Below are positions 9,031 to 17,942 of a DNA stretch of 64,000 nt, in pieces (positions within the stretch are counted from its first letter, which is position 1; each line of letters begins with the position of its first letter). The translations under genes and the position numbers were made by a program. The notes below the pieces were generated by a model that was given only the letters and a program-made list of their open reading frames with translations, ran no database searches and was not told the DNA's origin. The stretch comes from Altererythrobacter sp. XM-24bin4 (GTDB lineage Bacteria; Pseudomonadota; Alphaproteobacteria; Sphingomonadales; Sphingomonadaceae): positions 525,183 through 589,182 of the forward strand of contig QCWG01000001.1 of NCBI GenBank assembly GCA_003149575.1, given 5' to 3'.

Positions 9031-9456
9031 ATGAATCAGGCGCAAATATCCACGGCTTCTGCCGAAACCGCCAGCCAGGGATTGCAATCCATGGCTAAGT
9101 CCGATCTGTCTTCTGACGCACTGCACAAACTCGTGCTTGGCCAGCTTGATGATGACCAGGCACAGGAATTGGTCTCGATCCCGCTTGAGGGGAAGAGCTC
9201 GATAGCTGACCATATGGTGATCGCGTCGGGTCGCTCGACCCGTCAGGTCGCCGCGATGGCGCAAAAACTGGCAGAGAAAATCAAGCAGCAGGGCTTTGGC
9301 TCCGCGCGCGTTGAAGGGCTCCCGGCGGCTGACTGGGTGCTGATCGATGCGGGTGATGTGGTCGTGCATCTGTTCCGTCCGGAGGTCCGCAGCTTCTACA
9401 ATCTGGAGCGCATGTGGGGCTTTGACGAAGCAAAACCGGCCGCAGGCAACGCCTAA
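9031..9456 (+). CDS. rsfS: Ribosomal silencing factor RsfS
   Basis: Small protein that binds ribosomal protein uL14 (L14) on the large subunit and blocks subunit joining under poor nutrition. The core contains KSSIADHMVIASGRSTRQVAA, LPAADWVLIDAGDVVVHLF, and ends with the FRPEVRSFYNLERMWG signature. Total length is 141 residues. The first 20 or so residues are not conserved, and an in-frame ATG at 9091 is a possible later start. GGGGAG about 13 bases before 9031 gives some support for the longer form. It sits between nadD and rlmH as in most Alphaproteobacteria. Confidence 0.93.
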   Translation: MNQAQISTASAETASQGLQSMAKSDLSSDALHKLVLGQLDDDQAQELVSIPLEGKSSIADHMVIASGRSTRQVAAMAQKLAEKIKQQGFGSARVEGLPAADWVLIDAGDVVVHLFRPEVRSFYNLERMWGFDEAKPAAGNA

Positions 9457-9517
9457 CGTTTGAACTGCGTGGGCGTGGGAAGTCATCCCGGCGCAGCGCA
9501 TTCGCGAATTTCTGATC

Positions 9518-9940
9518 ATGCTTCTTCACGTCATTGCACGCGGCAAAATTGCTCGGTCCCCGGAGGCAGAACTTGTGGCCCGATACGAGAAGCGATTGCA
9601 ATGGCCGGTCAAGCTGACCGAACTGCCCGAAACTGGCGGGCGAATTCCTGAACCTCAAACACCCTGCAAAACCGTGCTGTTGGATGAGCGCGGCAAGAAT
9701 CTGACGTCAGAAGAATTGGCGTCGATCATGGGTGGCTGGCGCGATGACGGCATGCGCGAAGCGCGCTTTGTCCTGGGCGCTGCCGATGGCCACAACAAGC
9801 AGGAGCGCACCGAGGCCGATCTGCTTCTCGCCTTTGGCAAGGCCACATGGCCGCACCTGATGGCGCGGGCAATGCTGATGGAGCAACTCTATCGCGCTAC
9901 GACAATTCTTGCAGGGCACCCCTATCATCGGGCAGGGTGA
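9518..9940 (+). CDS. rlmH: 23S rRNA (pseudouridine1915-N3)-methyltransferase
   Basis: SPOUT-class methyltransferase acting on helix 69 of 23S rRNA with S-adenosylmethionine. The 140-residue protein shows the conserved start LLHVIARGKIARSPEAELV, the SAM-knot segment FVLGAADGH near residues 84-93, and the closing MLMEQLYRATTILAGHPYHRA. It is the fourth gene of the proA-nadD-rsfS-rlmH cluster. The following envC-like gene starts four bases after its stop. Confidence 0.96.
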   Translation: MLLHVIARGKIARSPEAELVARYEKRLQWPVKLTELPETGGRIPEPQTPCKTVLLDERGKNLTSEELASIMGGWRDDGMREARFVLGAADGHNKQERTEADLLLAFGKATWPHLMARAMLMEQLYRATTILAGHPYHRAG

Positions 9941-9944
9941 GGGC

Positions 9945-11204
9945 ATGCCTGCTGATAGCCCCAACCTTACGAAGCTGCTGCTCGTTGGAGCAGGCGCAAT
10001 CACCATCGGCTGGGGCGCATTGGCGGCACAAGAATCGCTGAATATCAGCTCGGCCACGGCATCGGTCGCGGGATTCGGCAGTACAGAGGATGCGCGACAG
10101 GCACTTGAACGCGCTCAAGCCACCGCAGAGTTCGCTCAGCAACGGGCCGTGAAATTCAGTCAGGAAGCAAGCCTTGCGACCGCAGAAATTGACCGGCTGG
10201 CGAAGGAAAGCGCGGCGCTGGCTGCGCAGATACAGCAAAGTGAAGCGGATATTCTCGCAGCGTCTGCGCAACTTGCGATTCTCGCGGATCAGCGCGCTGT
10301 GCTCGATGCGCGGTTGGCCAAGCGGCAACAGCCGCTGGTTAGATTGACCGCAGCGATCCAGAACATGGCACGCAGGCCCATTGTGTTGTCGGCGCTGCAA
10401 CCAGGGTCACTGCGCGACACAGTCTACGTACGCGCTGTTCTCGAGACAACCTTGCCACAGATCCGCGAGCAAACCGCCAGCCTACACAGTGAAGTGGAAC
10501 AAGGCCGCGCTCTCGAGAGTGAAGCTGCTCGCTCGCTCGCCGAGCTTCAGGCAAGCGAGACCGATCTGCAGAACCGCCGCAACGAGCTCGCGGCACTAAT
10601 GCGGCAACAGCAAGAGGCTTCGCGCAGCAACAGCGCGCTGGCGCGCCGAGAAGCGCAACGCGCCTTGGCTTTGGCAGAGCAAGCGCGAGACCTGGGTCAA
10701 CTGGTCGGCGAGCTCGATCGCGCTGGATTGGTCAGAGAAGAACTCGCAACGCTTGCCGGGCCGATCATGCGGCCCGCACGTCCCGGGGCCTCTCGTGTGA
10801 TGCCCACCACTAACGCGACGCCGCGCGCGCAGGAAACGTCACCACCTGCTCAATTCCAGCTTCCGGTTCACGGACGGACGATCACAGGCTTCGGTGAAGA
10901 AGGTGACGCGGGAATACGAAGCAATGGCATTACCATTGCGCCCGCAAGCGGCGCACAAATAGTTGCGCCGGCATTAGGGCGGGTGTCCTTTGCCGGCGTA
11001 TATCGTGGATTCGGGCGAATCGTGATTATCGAGCACGAAAATGGCTGGACCAGCCTGATAACCGGACTGGCACAAACCAGTGTAAACACCGGTGTGCAGG
11101 TGATTGGCGGCGCGCCAATCGGCACTGCGGCACTTAGGCAGCCAGAGATTTCTTTTGAACTGCGCGAGCGCGGAGAGCCGATTAACCCTCTGAGTTTGCT
11201 ATAA
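9945..11204 (+). CDS. Murein hydrolase activator EnvC-like protein (M23 domain)
   Basis: Periplasmic coiled-coil protein with a C-terminal LytM/M23 domain, 419 residues from the ATG at 9945. A membrane or signal segment near residues 8-25 (LLLVGAGAITIGWGALAA) is followed by a long coiled coil (residues about 45-270), then an M23 domain (residues about 300-419). The M23 domain has degraded zinc ligands. For example, the first ligand region reads GDAGIRSNGITI rather than the H-x-G-x-D type, and the H-x-H motif is replaced by EISFELRE. Loss of the ligands is typical of EnvC activators, which switch on amidases rather than cut. An in-frame ATG at 9909 lies inside rlmH and is less likely. Confidence 0.85.
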   Translation: MPADSPNLTKLLLVGAGAITIGWGALAAQESLNISSATASVAGFGSTEDARQALERAQATAEFAQQRAVKFSQEASLATAEIDRLAKESAALAAQIQQSEADILAASAQLAILADQRAVLDARLAKRQQPLVRLTAAIQNMARRPIVLSALQPGSLRDTVYVRAVLETTLPQIREQTASLHSEVEQGRALESEAARSLAELQASETDLQNRRNELAALMRQQQEASRSNSALARREAQRALALAEQARDLGQLVGELDRAGLVREELATLAGPIMRPARPGASRVMPTTNATPRAQETSPPAQFQLPVHGRTITGFGEEGDAGIRSNGITIAPASGAQIVAPALGRVSFAGVYRGFGRIVIIEHENGWTSLITGLAQTSVNTGVQVIGGAPIGTAALRQPEISFELRERGEPINPLSLL

Positions 11205-11352
11205 GAAATTCCTGGAGGACCGGCGTTGTACGCCCGCTTTCAGAATAGTTTTGGCCATTGGAACGAACCATTGCGGGACGGATCGATATCATCATCTGGC
11301 GTTCAGCTGCGCTGCGCGATAGAACAGAGCGATAATATTGGAGTCAATACCG

Positions 11353-12747
11353 ATGAGAATTGCTGATCTGCTGCGCAGCGCCGCTCTGGTTACAGCTGTG
11401 GCATTGATCCCGGCTACCACTGCCGGAATGGCGCAGATTGACGGGCGTGCAGGCCCGCAGTTTGCCAAGCTTTTTGCAGCATATCAGCAGGTCAAAGCCA
11501 ACTATGTCGAAGAAGTTGAGGATGACCAGCTTATCCGCGGCGCAATCAACGGCATGCTCGGTTCGCTTGATCCGCATTCGGCCTATGTCGATGGCAGCGC
11601 GCTGCAACGCCTGACAACCATGATCGACGGAAACTATTCGGGGCTTGGCCTTTCGGTCGTACTTGATGAAGGCGCGGTCAAAGTCGTTTCGCCGTTCAAG
11701 GGCAGCCCGGCTGACAAGGCGGGCATCAAGGCAGGTGACTTCATCACCCATCTCGATGGCGAGCTGATCTACGGCAATGATCTTGATACATCGGTTGCGC
11801 GGATGCGCGGCGCAGAGGGCACGTCGATTGAACTCACTATCTTCCGCCCAGGACGCGACGAGCCGATCGAGGTTTCCGTGACGCGCGGCGTTATCGAGTT
11901 GGAGCCTGTGACCTACGAGCTCCAGAGCGGCAATATCGGCGTGATATCTGTCAATGAATTCAGCACAAATGTGGGCCGTGATGTCTATGCCGCATGGGAA
12001 GCTTTGCAAAGCGAGGCCACGGGCAAGATGTCAGGTCTGATCCTTGACTTGCGCTCCAACCCCGGGGGGTCGCTTGATGAAGCCGTGGGATTGTCAGACC
12101 TGTTCCTGTCCGAAGGCCGGATCGTGTCCCAACGTGGTCGCGCTCGCGGTGAGAGCGTCCATTACGATGCGGACGAGCTGATCAACTATCGCCACCTGCC
12201 GCGCCGCGAAGCGCAGAAGTATATGGGCGAGATCGCTTCCGACATGCCCTTGATCGTACTGATCGATGCAGGTTCTGCATCAGCTTCAGAGATTGTAGCG
12301 GGCGCGCTGCAGGATCATCGCCGCGCTTTGGTGATGGGTGAGCGCAGTTTCGGCAAAGGCAGCGTGCAATCGCTTTTGCCGCTGGGTCGTGATTCCGCCA
12401 TCAAGCTGACAACGGCGCGCTATTACACGCCGGCCGGAAAGTCGGTTCAGGAAGGCGGCATCACGCCTGACATCAAGGTTCCGCAACTGTCCGATCCGGA
12501 TCTGGAAAAACGCAATAAATATCTCTTGCGCGAGAGCGATTTGCGCGGGCACCTCGTCAATGATCTGGGCGTTGAAGATGCCAAGGTTGAAGTCGATACA
12601 ATCGATGATCCGCGTTTCCAGCTGACCGCAGCAGAGCTTGAAGAGCAAGGCGTGGAAGACTTCCAGCTGCATTATGCGCTGGAAACCTTGCGTCGCACGA
12701 CGCGCGCGACGGTGGCTTTGCGCAACACTGTGGCGTTGCGCAATTAA
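11353..12747 (+). CDS. ctpA: S41 family C-terminal processing peptidase
   Basis: Periplasmic serine peptidase of the CtpA/Prc family, 464 residues. The signal peptide spans roughly residues 1-28 (VALIPATTAGMAQ). It then has an N-terminal helical segment with DPHSAYVDG, a PDZ domain (residues about 85-165, GLGLSVVLDEG, SPADKAGIKAGD) and the S41 catalytic core. The core serine is in DAGSASASEIVAGALQDH near residue 313 and the lysine in GERSFGKGSVQ near 338. The start is taken as ATG 11353 because GGAG lies nine bases before it; a TTG at 11338 would add five residues. It follows the envC-like gene after about 150 bases, the usual pairing. Confidence 0.94.
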   Translation: MRIADLLRSAALVTAVALIPATTAGMAQIDGRAGPQFAKLFAAYQQVKANYVEEVEDDQLIRGAINGMLGSLDPHSAYVDGSALQRLTTMIDGNYSGLGLSVVLDEGAVKVVSPFKGSPADKAGIKAGDFITHLDGELIYGNDLDTSVARMRGAEGTSIELTIFRPGRDEPIEVSVTRGVIELEPVTYELQSGNIGVISVNEFSTNVGRDVYAAWEALQSEATGKMSGLILDLRSNPGGSLDEAVGLSDLFLSEGRIVSQRGRARGESVHYDADELINYRHLPRREAQKYMGEIASDMPLIVLIDAGSASASEIVAGALQDHRRALVMGERSFGKGSVQSLLPLGRDSAIKLTTARYYTPAGKSVQEGGITPDIKVPQLSDPDLEKRNKYLLRESDLRGHLVNDLGVEDAKVEVDTIDDPRFQLTAAELEEQGVEDFQLHYALETLRRTTRATVALRNTVALRN

Positions 12748-12766
12748 TTGAGCTAGCGCGCTCTTC

Positions 12767-13255
12767 ATGAACCATCTGGAAGCGGAAAAGCCGGGCGAGA
12801 TTTTTGCGCAGCACTTGGCGTTAAGTGTGCCTGCGCTTCTTTTGGGCGGTGCGTATCTGTCGCAATATGGATTCGGGCTTTATCCGTGCGAAATGTGCTG
12901 GTGGCAGCGCTATCCGCATTTTGTAGCACTGGGCCTTGCGTTTTTTTCATTCCTTGCGCCGCCGCGTCGGCTGTGGATCGCATTGGCGGGACTTGCGATT
13001 TTCGGTTCTGGCGCGATCGGGGGTTTCCATGCCGGAGTCGAGTATGGCTGGTGGGAAGGGTTGAGTGCTTGCTCGAGCGCAGTCCCGACCGATGTTGATC
13101 CGATGGAAGCGATCATGAATGCGCCCATCATCCGGTGTGATGCGGCGCCATGGGATCTGTTCGGCATCTCGCTTGCTGGCTGGAATTTTATCGTGTCGTG
13201 CGGAACCGCAGTGCTGATCTGGTCGCTTATGGCAAAGAGCAACAAGAAGGCCTAA
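12767..13255 (+). CDS. DsbB-like disulfide bond formation protein
   Basis: Inner-membrane protein that reoxidises a periplasmic thiol oxidase by passing electrons to quinone. The 162-residue protein has four predicted membrane helices. The first periplasmic loop holds the redox pair CEMC (LYPCEMCWWQRYPH near residues 44-57). The second loop has Cys105 (SACSSAV) and Cys124 (IIRCDAAPWDLFGISLAGWN). These match the DsbB four-cysteine pattern. It lies 19 bases after ctpA and nine bases before coq7, so the three are probably co-transcribed. Confidence 0.88.
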   Translation: MNHLEAEKPGEIFAQHLALSVPALLLGGAYLSQYGFGLYPCEMCWWQRYPHFVALGLAFFSFLAPPRRLWIALAGLAIFGSGAIGGFHAGVEYGWWEGLSACSSAVPTDVDPMEAIMNAPIIRCDAAPWDLFGISLAGWNFIVSCGTAVLIWSLMAKSNKKA

Positions 13256-13264
13256 ATAGAGCGT

Positions 13265-13786
13265 ATGACCAAGGATGAACTCAATCGCATGATCCGCGTT
13301 GACCAGGCCGGCGAGTTCGGCGCGACGCGGATCTATGAAGGGCAGCTGGCGGTAATGGGCGAGCGTGGGCCGCATGCTCAGGAAATCGTCCATATGGCCG
13401 AGCAGGAAAAAGTTCATCGCGAGAAGTTTGACGCGCTGATGGCAGAGCGAGGTGTCCGCCCGACTGCCTTGCAGCCGTTTTGGTCGGTGGCGGGCTATGC
13501 ATTGGGCGCGGGCACGGCACTGCTCGGTCCCGAAGCGGCCATGGCCTGTACAGCTGCGGTCGAAGAAGAGATCGACAAGCATTATTCGGAACAGCTCGAT
13601 CGGCTGGTGGAAAGCGGCAAAGATCCCGAGCTTGCGGAAATGATCCATCAGTTCCGCGAAGAAGAGCGCGAGCATCGCGACACCGCACTGAAATATGGCG
13701 CGGAGAAAGCACCGGCCTATCCATTGCTTTCCGGCGCAATAAGGCTGGGCTGCCGGGCTGCGATAAAGTTGGCTGAGCGTATTTGA
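13265..13786 (+). CDS. coq7: Demethoxyubiquinone hydroxylase Coq7
   Basis: Di-iron monooxygenase that hydroxylates the ubiquinone ring in the late ubiquinone pathway at the membrane face. The 173-residue protein has the paired iron-binding helices: MIRVDQAGEFGATRIYEGQ with the first glutamate, HMAEQEKVHREKFDALM with E-x-x-H, AAVEEEIDKHYSEQL, and REEEREHRDTAL. It starts nine bases after the dsbB-like gene. Members of this family are common in Sphingomonadales. Confidence 0.95.
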   Translation: MTKDELNRMIRVDQAGEFGATRIYEGQLAVMGERGPHAQEIVHMAEQEKVHREKFDALMAERGVRPTALQPFWSVAGYALGAGTALLGPEAAMACTAAVEEEIDKHYSEQLDRLVESGKDPELAEMIHQFREEEREHRDTALKYGAEKAPAYPLLSGAIRLGCRAAIKLAERI

Positions 13787-13877
13787 TCGTGATCAAGGCG
13801 CGCGCACGCGCTTCATATGCTATTCAACTGAACCGAGCTGTAACTCTCGGTACGAATACGATGAAGGACTGAGCGAT

Positions 13878-14486
13878 ATGAAACGTCTGGCTACTCTATG
13901 TAAAATCGGCTTTGCGGGCATGGCTTTCGCCACCAGCCCAGCTGCCGCGCAGGATGAAGCGGGCGACCGGGTTAATATGGTCATCGCTTATGACGAGAAT
14001 GAATGCCCCGAGCCATCCAATGATGAAGAGATAGTCGTCTGCCAGATTTTGGTTGAGGCCGAGCGCTATCGTATCCCCTCCAATCTGCGCACCAGCTCCA
14101 GTCCCGAAAATACACCTTGGGCTGAACGTGTCGAACGGTTCAAGATGATCGGCGCCTTTGGCGCCATGTCTTGCAGCCCCGCCGGCGCGGGAGGGTTCAC
14201 CGGGTGCACGCAGCAAATGATCGATGCAGCCTACGCCGATAAAGAGGCGAGCACGCGGGTGCGATTCAGCCAGCTGATTGAACAGGCGCGCCAGGACCGG
14301 CTCTCGAACATCGATGTTGACGCCGCCGCCGAGCAGGATCGCGTCGAGCAAATCGAGCGCGAATATCTTGAGCGGCTTGAGCATGAAAGGCAGCAGGCCC
14401 TACCAGGCGAAGAAAACGAGGCGCCTTTGCCAGGGTTAGTTCCTGAGAATTTAGAGGGCGCGCCTGAGGAGCCAAATAACGGCTGA
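13878..14486 (+). CDS. Secreted hypothetical protein, sphingomonad type
   Basis: Exported protein of 202 residues with a clear signal peptide (FAGMAFATSPAAAQ, cleavage near residue 25). The mature part contains NDEEIVVCQILVEAERYRIPSNLR, a pattern seen in short conserved secreted proteins of Sphingomonadales. It has three Cys after the signal (in NECPEP, VVCQI and MSCSPAG...GCTQ). It ends in a Glu-rich coiled coil and a Pro-rich tail. No known domain or catalytic motif is visible. It stands alone after coq7 with its own 90-base upstream gap. Confidence 0.75.
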   Translation: MKRLATLCKIGFAGMAFATSPAAAQDEAGDRVNMVIAYDENECPEPSNDEEIVVCQILVEAERYRIPSNLRTSSSPENTPWAERVERFKMIGAFGAMSCSPAGAGGFTGCTQQMIDAAYADKEASTRVRFSQLIEQARQDRLSNIDVDAAAEQDRVEQIEREYLERLEHERQQALPGEENEAPLPGLVPENLEGAPEEPNNG

Positions 14487-14757
14487 TCTCCTCTAAACAA
14501 AGCAAGGTTTCGCTGCCGCATAAAATTCTGGCCGTGCTTCAGCACGAAAAATTATAGCCCGGCCGATAGGGTGAATGGCCTAGGCGGCGGCTGATTATAC
14601 ACGCCATGTTTTTCTGCGAGATGGACAAGGGGGGCTCGGGAACCATCCGACGATCTTGTCATTTTGGATATAGACTTTTCTTTGACGGCCTTGGTAACCT
14701 TGAATTCTACCGCCAAGACGGCCGAGCCCAAAAGAAATTAAAAGGATGGAGGTAAGG

Positions 14758-15393
14758 GTGACAAAGGGTAACAAGGGACGCCTTTTCATTAGTTTAATCG
14801 GTCTTGGCGGTCTTGCTGCCTGCTCTGGCGGAGAGCCTGCCATCGACGGTCGATACGAGAATCGCGACGATTTGCCTTCAGTTTTGGTTCGCGACCTGGA
14901 TGTCTACAAACTGGTTGGGGGTGAAGAATATGTTCGCGTCCCCGTGGCAGACTCCTCAAGCTGGGGCGAGACAGAAAAGATTTATCAAGGCTCGACTGAT
15001 AAAATCGCATTCGACATTATCATCTACTACCGGGGTAATAATCTTTTTTATAAGGCTCTGGGCGCTCTGGCCCGCGATGAGGAAGGCAAATTGAAGCCCG
15101 CAGATTTCGACGTTCTAAAATCCGCGGTAGACAAGACTTCCAGCATCTTCTTTGAGTTTGGTTACTCTGGCGAGCTGGGTGGCGCAGAGCAATTCCTGCC
15201 GCTGCGCAATGTTTATGTAGAGCCCTCATCTTACTCTCGAATTCTGCGGGGTAAGGATAACCTAGGCAAGGATTTGGTCATATTCGAATATACTGGTGTC
15301 GTCGGCGAGGTCGTTCCAAGCGTCTTTGAGAAAATAGATACCGTCGACGTTAAGTGGAATGACGCAGATCCAGAGTATGGCTACAATTATTGA
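14758..15393 (+). CDS. Predicted lipoprotein of unknown function
   Basis: Unrecognised exported protein of 211 residues. The N-terminus is a lipoprotein signal (LFISLIGLGGLAACSGG), with the lipidated cysteine near residue 22. The mature part is mixed alpha/beta with no recognised domain. GGAGG lies five bases before the GTG at 14758, which decides the start. An ATG at 14746 overlaps that ribosome site and is unlikely. The 271-base gap before it shows no clear gene. It is followed after 12 bases by another lipoprotein, and the two likely form an operon. Base composition is slightly AT-richer than the core genes to the left. Confidence 0.65.
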   Translation: MTKGNKGRLFISLIGLGGLAACSGGEPAIDGRYENRDDLPSVLVRDLDVYKLVGGEEYVRVPVADSSSWGETEKIYQGSTDKIAFDIIIYYRGNNLFYKALGALARDEEGKLKPADFDVLKSAVDKTSSIFFEFGYSGELGGAEQFLPLRNVYVEPSSYSRILRGKDNLGKDLVIFEYTGVVGEVVPSVFEKIDTVDVKWNDADPEYGYNY

Positions 15394-15405
15394 GGCGGAA
15401 CGCTG

Positions 15406-16404
15406 ATGCCGCAATCCAACACCTGGGCGAGCCCGATCAAAAAGCTACTGTTCGCGTGGAGACCTTTAGGCGCTGGTATTCTTCTTGGCGCCTCAATTTT
15501 TCTCGCCTCGTGTACTGAACAATCGGCCCAGGAACCCGCCACGAAGACATGTGGCTCCGAAGCGGGCCGCGATGCTTTTCGCGGCTTTGTAACTCAAACT
15601 GCGCTTGCGCGGGATACCACCCCTGATGGCGTTGCGCGCCTGATCGATATTACCCGCTATGCCTCCTCGATTGCAGATGAAGACCTTAGACCTCAGTTTA
15701 GTGATGCGCTTTCCGCGCTCACGAACTTGTCAGGCCGTGCAAACTTCTCTGACAACAACGTAGAGATAATTATCAAAGAGGTCACGGAGCGGGGCGTATC
15801 GGAAAATGGTGAAATCTTATGCTGGGCCTCAATTGACGTGCGGCCCGCGGGGCCTGGAACGGAGGCCCTTGAAAGTTTAGCGGATGCTTTGTCGCTAGAA
15901 TATGATCTTTCACCTCCGGCTGTGTCCCAAATTACTTCACTGCCGGTTTTCTATACTATCTCTAACAGCGAACCAGTGCGGGTTATTGATGCCGATCTTT
16001 CTGCCCGGGATGCGGGGCGTATTGGGGGTTTGATTAGATTGGTTGAGGGTGCGCCAATTGTGCTCGCACCCGTTGAAGCTCAGAAGGCGCGGCGCGAGGC
16101 CTATGAGAAAGAGGTGCTCGACGCGCGCGGCGCTGTATTGAGTGCAACCTTGGCCGAGGAAAGGTATCGCTTGGCCGTTTCCAAGAATGCCTTGAACGAC
16201 CTTTGGGCGGAATTGGATGAGGCTGCTCGCGATAAGTTATCGGCCCAACAAACCTTGTGGGTTAGGCAGCGCGATGCCCGGTGTGACTTGAGCTCGAAGG
16301 AGGCCGAGACCGATCCAAATCAGAGGGAGATGATCAAGGTGCGTTGCTTGGCTAATGAGAATGAGAGGCGGATTGGCGTCTTGCAGCGATATTCCAATTG
16401 GTGA
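15406..16404 (+). CDS. Predicted lipoprotein with C-terminal LprI-like region
   Basis: Exported 332-residue protein with a lipobox (IFLASCTEQ, Cys near residue 36). Residues about 45-225 are not recognised. The last 80 residues look like an LprI/DUF1311 helical hairpin: LNDLWAELDEAARDKL, then QTLWVRQRDARCDL and VRCLANENERRIGVLQ. This has the conserved W, R-D-x-x-C and C-x-x-x-x-x-x-R pattern of lysozyme-inhibitor LprI-type domains. It starts 12 bases after the previous lipoprotein gene. The domain call is from pattern only; a role in protecting the wall from lysozyme is an inference. Confidence 0.6.
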   Translation: MPQSNTWASPIKKLLFAWRPLGAGILLGASIFLASCTEQSAQEPATKTCGSEAGRDAFRGFVTQTALARDTTPDGVARLIDITRYASSIADEDLRPQFSDALSALTNLSGRANFSDNNVEIIIKEVTERGVSENGEILCWASIDVRPAGPGTEALESLADALSLEYDLSPPAVSQITSLPVFYTISNSEPVRVIDADLSARDAGRIGGLIRLVEGAPIVLAPVEAQKARREAYEKEVLDARGAVLSATLAEERYRLAVSKNALNDLWAELDEAARDKLSAQQTLWVRQRDARCDLSSKEAETDPNQREMIKVRCLANENERRIGVLQRYSNW

Positions 16405-16585
16405 TCTATAAATCTGCTCGCTGTTAGGCTCTTTTGCCTCTGAGCTCTATTGCGGCCATATCCGTGCACTCCAAATAATATTTTCGTCCTATGCGCTTAT
16501 CCTACGATCGCCCAAATAGTGTGCCGCGTGATACTGGCTGGCAGTGGTCTTTACCGGGTGACTACCTAGTCGTACCGACCCGAGC

Positions 16586-17596
16586 CTAGACTGAATAATA
16601 CTCGCGATACCAATCGACAAACTTCTGTACGCCTTCTCGCACATCGGTTTGAGGGGCATAGCCGGTTAAGGTGCGAAGAAGCGAATTATCCGCCCAGGTC
16701 GCTGGTACGTCACCCTTTTGCATGGGCATGAAATTCTTGATGGCCGTGCGCCCACAAGCCGTCTCGATCGCTTCAATGAAATCGACCAGCCTGACTTTGT
16801 TGCCATTGCCGATATTTACCACACGGTGGGGCGCATTAGGGGATAGGCTGTCGCCTTCAATTGCTCGGCTGCGTGCGTCAGGGGCCTCGGGCGGCTGATC
16901 GATCAGCAATTCTATGCCGCGAACCAGATCGGTTACGTAAGTGAAGTCACGATACATATCGCCTTTGTTGTAGACTTCTATAGGTGCGCCCTCGAGAACC
17001 CCTTTGGTGAATTTGAATAAAGCCATATCTGGCCTGCCCCACGGCCCGTAGACTGTAAAGAAGCGAAACATTGTGGTCGGGATGCCATGCAAATGCGCGT
17101 AGCTATGTGCCATCGCTTCGTTTGCTTTCTTGGTCGCCGCATAAAGCGTCATCGGGGCATCTGCTTTGTCGGTTTCCGCGAAAGGGATTTTCTCGTTGGC
17201 GCCGTAGACCGAGCTGGTTGAGGCCATGAGCAGGTGTTTAACTTCCAGCTCTCGCGCCACCTCCATCACGTTGAATGCGCCGAGCAAATTAGCGTCCACA
17301 TAGGCTCGCGGGTTCTCTAGACTATATCTGACCCCAGCTTGAGCAGCGAGGTGTACGATGACATCTGGCTTTTCCTCAAGCGCGATGGCACGTAAACGGT
17401 CATAGTCTTCGAGCATATTCTCTTCACGGCGAAAATGCTCGTGCTGCGATAGCAATTGGTGGCGGCGCTTTTTGAGCGCCACGTCGTAATACGACGTCAT
17501 GCCGTCATATCCAACGACACGGTGGCCCGCCTGCAGCAGGGCCTCGCTCAGATGGAAGCCGATGAACCCAGCGGAGCCGGTGACTAAGATCCTCAT
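16586..17596 (-). CDS. UDP-glucuronate 4-epimerase
   Basis: Extended short-chain dehydrogenase/reductase of 336 residues that interconverts UDP-glucuronate and UDP-galacturonate, supplying an acidic sugar for the EPS. The NAD motif [10 protein letters not shown] is at residues 7-16. The substrate region contains [17 protein letters not shown], typical of glucuronate epimerases. The catalytic S-S-V-Y-G and Y-A-A-T-K-K lie near residues 128-157, then [16 protein letters not shown]. It is the left-most gene of the EPS locus and faces the lipoprotein genes tail to tail across 181 bases without a recognised gene. Confidence 0.92.
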   Translation of the reverse strand: MRILVTGSAGFIGFHLSEALLQAGHRVVGYDGMTSYYDVALKKRRHQLLSQHEHFRREENMLEDYDRLRAIALEEKPDVIVHLAAQAGVRYSLENPRAYVDANLLGAFNVMEVARELEVKHLLMASTSSVYGANEKIPFAETDKADAPMTLYAATKKANEAMAHSYAHLHGIPTTMFRFFTVYGPWGRPDMALFKFTKGVLEGAPIEVYNKGDMYRDFTYVTDLVRGIELLIDQPPEAPDARSRAIEGDSLSPNAPHRVVNIGNGNKVRLVDFIEAIETACGRTAIKNFMPMQKGDVPATWADNSLLRTLTGYAPQTDVREGVQKFVDWYREYYSV

Positions 17597-17689
17597 AACC
17601 GTATCGTATAGGTAATCTGAGCGGGATGAAAGGCCGGCTAATTTCGTGTCACGGCTTGAAGTTGAGCCCGCCCAAAGGGCTTCAGTTTC

Positions 17690-17896
17690 TTAGCTAGGAG
17701 CTTGGTCCCACTTGCCTGTTCGCGCTGATTTAACGAGCTTGGCACCGCAGTCCTTGCACGGAGCAACCCAGGACAAACCATCATGCTTGGCCCTATTTCT
17801 ATCCGGCCTGTGCCTCCCAGCCGGGCAATACAAAAGCTTTCTAAGCAGCATCCCCGCAACGTAAAAAAACCTTTTCAAATATGCAATGAAAATCAT
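17690..17896 (-). CDS. Small C-H...CxxCG protein (zinc-finger-like), copy 1
   Basis: Small basic protein of 68 residues, or 53 if the internal ATG at 17851 is used. A hydrophobic N-terminus is followed by YCPAGRHRPD, then KHDGLSW, then CKDCGAKLVKS and a tryptophan near the end. Counting from the Cys of CP, the pattern is C-x4-H-x17-C-x2-C-G, which could bind one metal ion. The same spacing occurs in the 59-residue product at 25742-25921, so two members of one small family lie in this EPS locus. No ribosome site stands out for either start. The function is unknown. Confidence 0.55.
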   Translation of the reverse strand: MIFIAYLKRFFYVAGMLLRKLLYCPAGRHRPDRNRAKHDGLSWVAPCKDCGAKLVKSARTGKWDQAPS

Positions 17897-17942
17897 TCTA
17901 CATTAAAAAAGATGAGGCCTGCATTCTTACAATTTGAGTGCG

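Noticed and set aside
13782-13797. Small palindrome TTGATC-GT-GATCAA at the coq7 stop
   Set aside because: It is short and partly coding; no regulatory or terminator context supports it.
14595-14843. Minus-strand open frame of 82 codons whose C-terminal part looks protein-like (GYQGRQRKVYIQNDK)
   Set aside because: Its N-terminal part overlaps the start, ribosome site and lipobox of the plus-strand lipoprotein gene, which is much better supported. No start signal was seen.
17638-17859. Minus-strand open frame of 73 codons overlapping the small CxxC protein
   Set aside because: It is the shifted frame of the same segment. The frame with the C-H...CxxCG pattern is shared with a second copy, this one is not.
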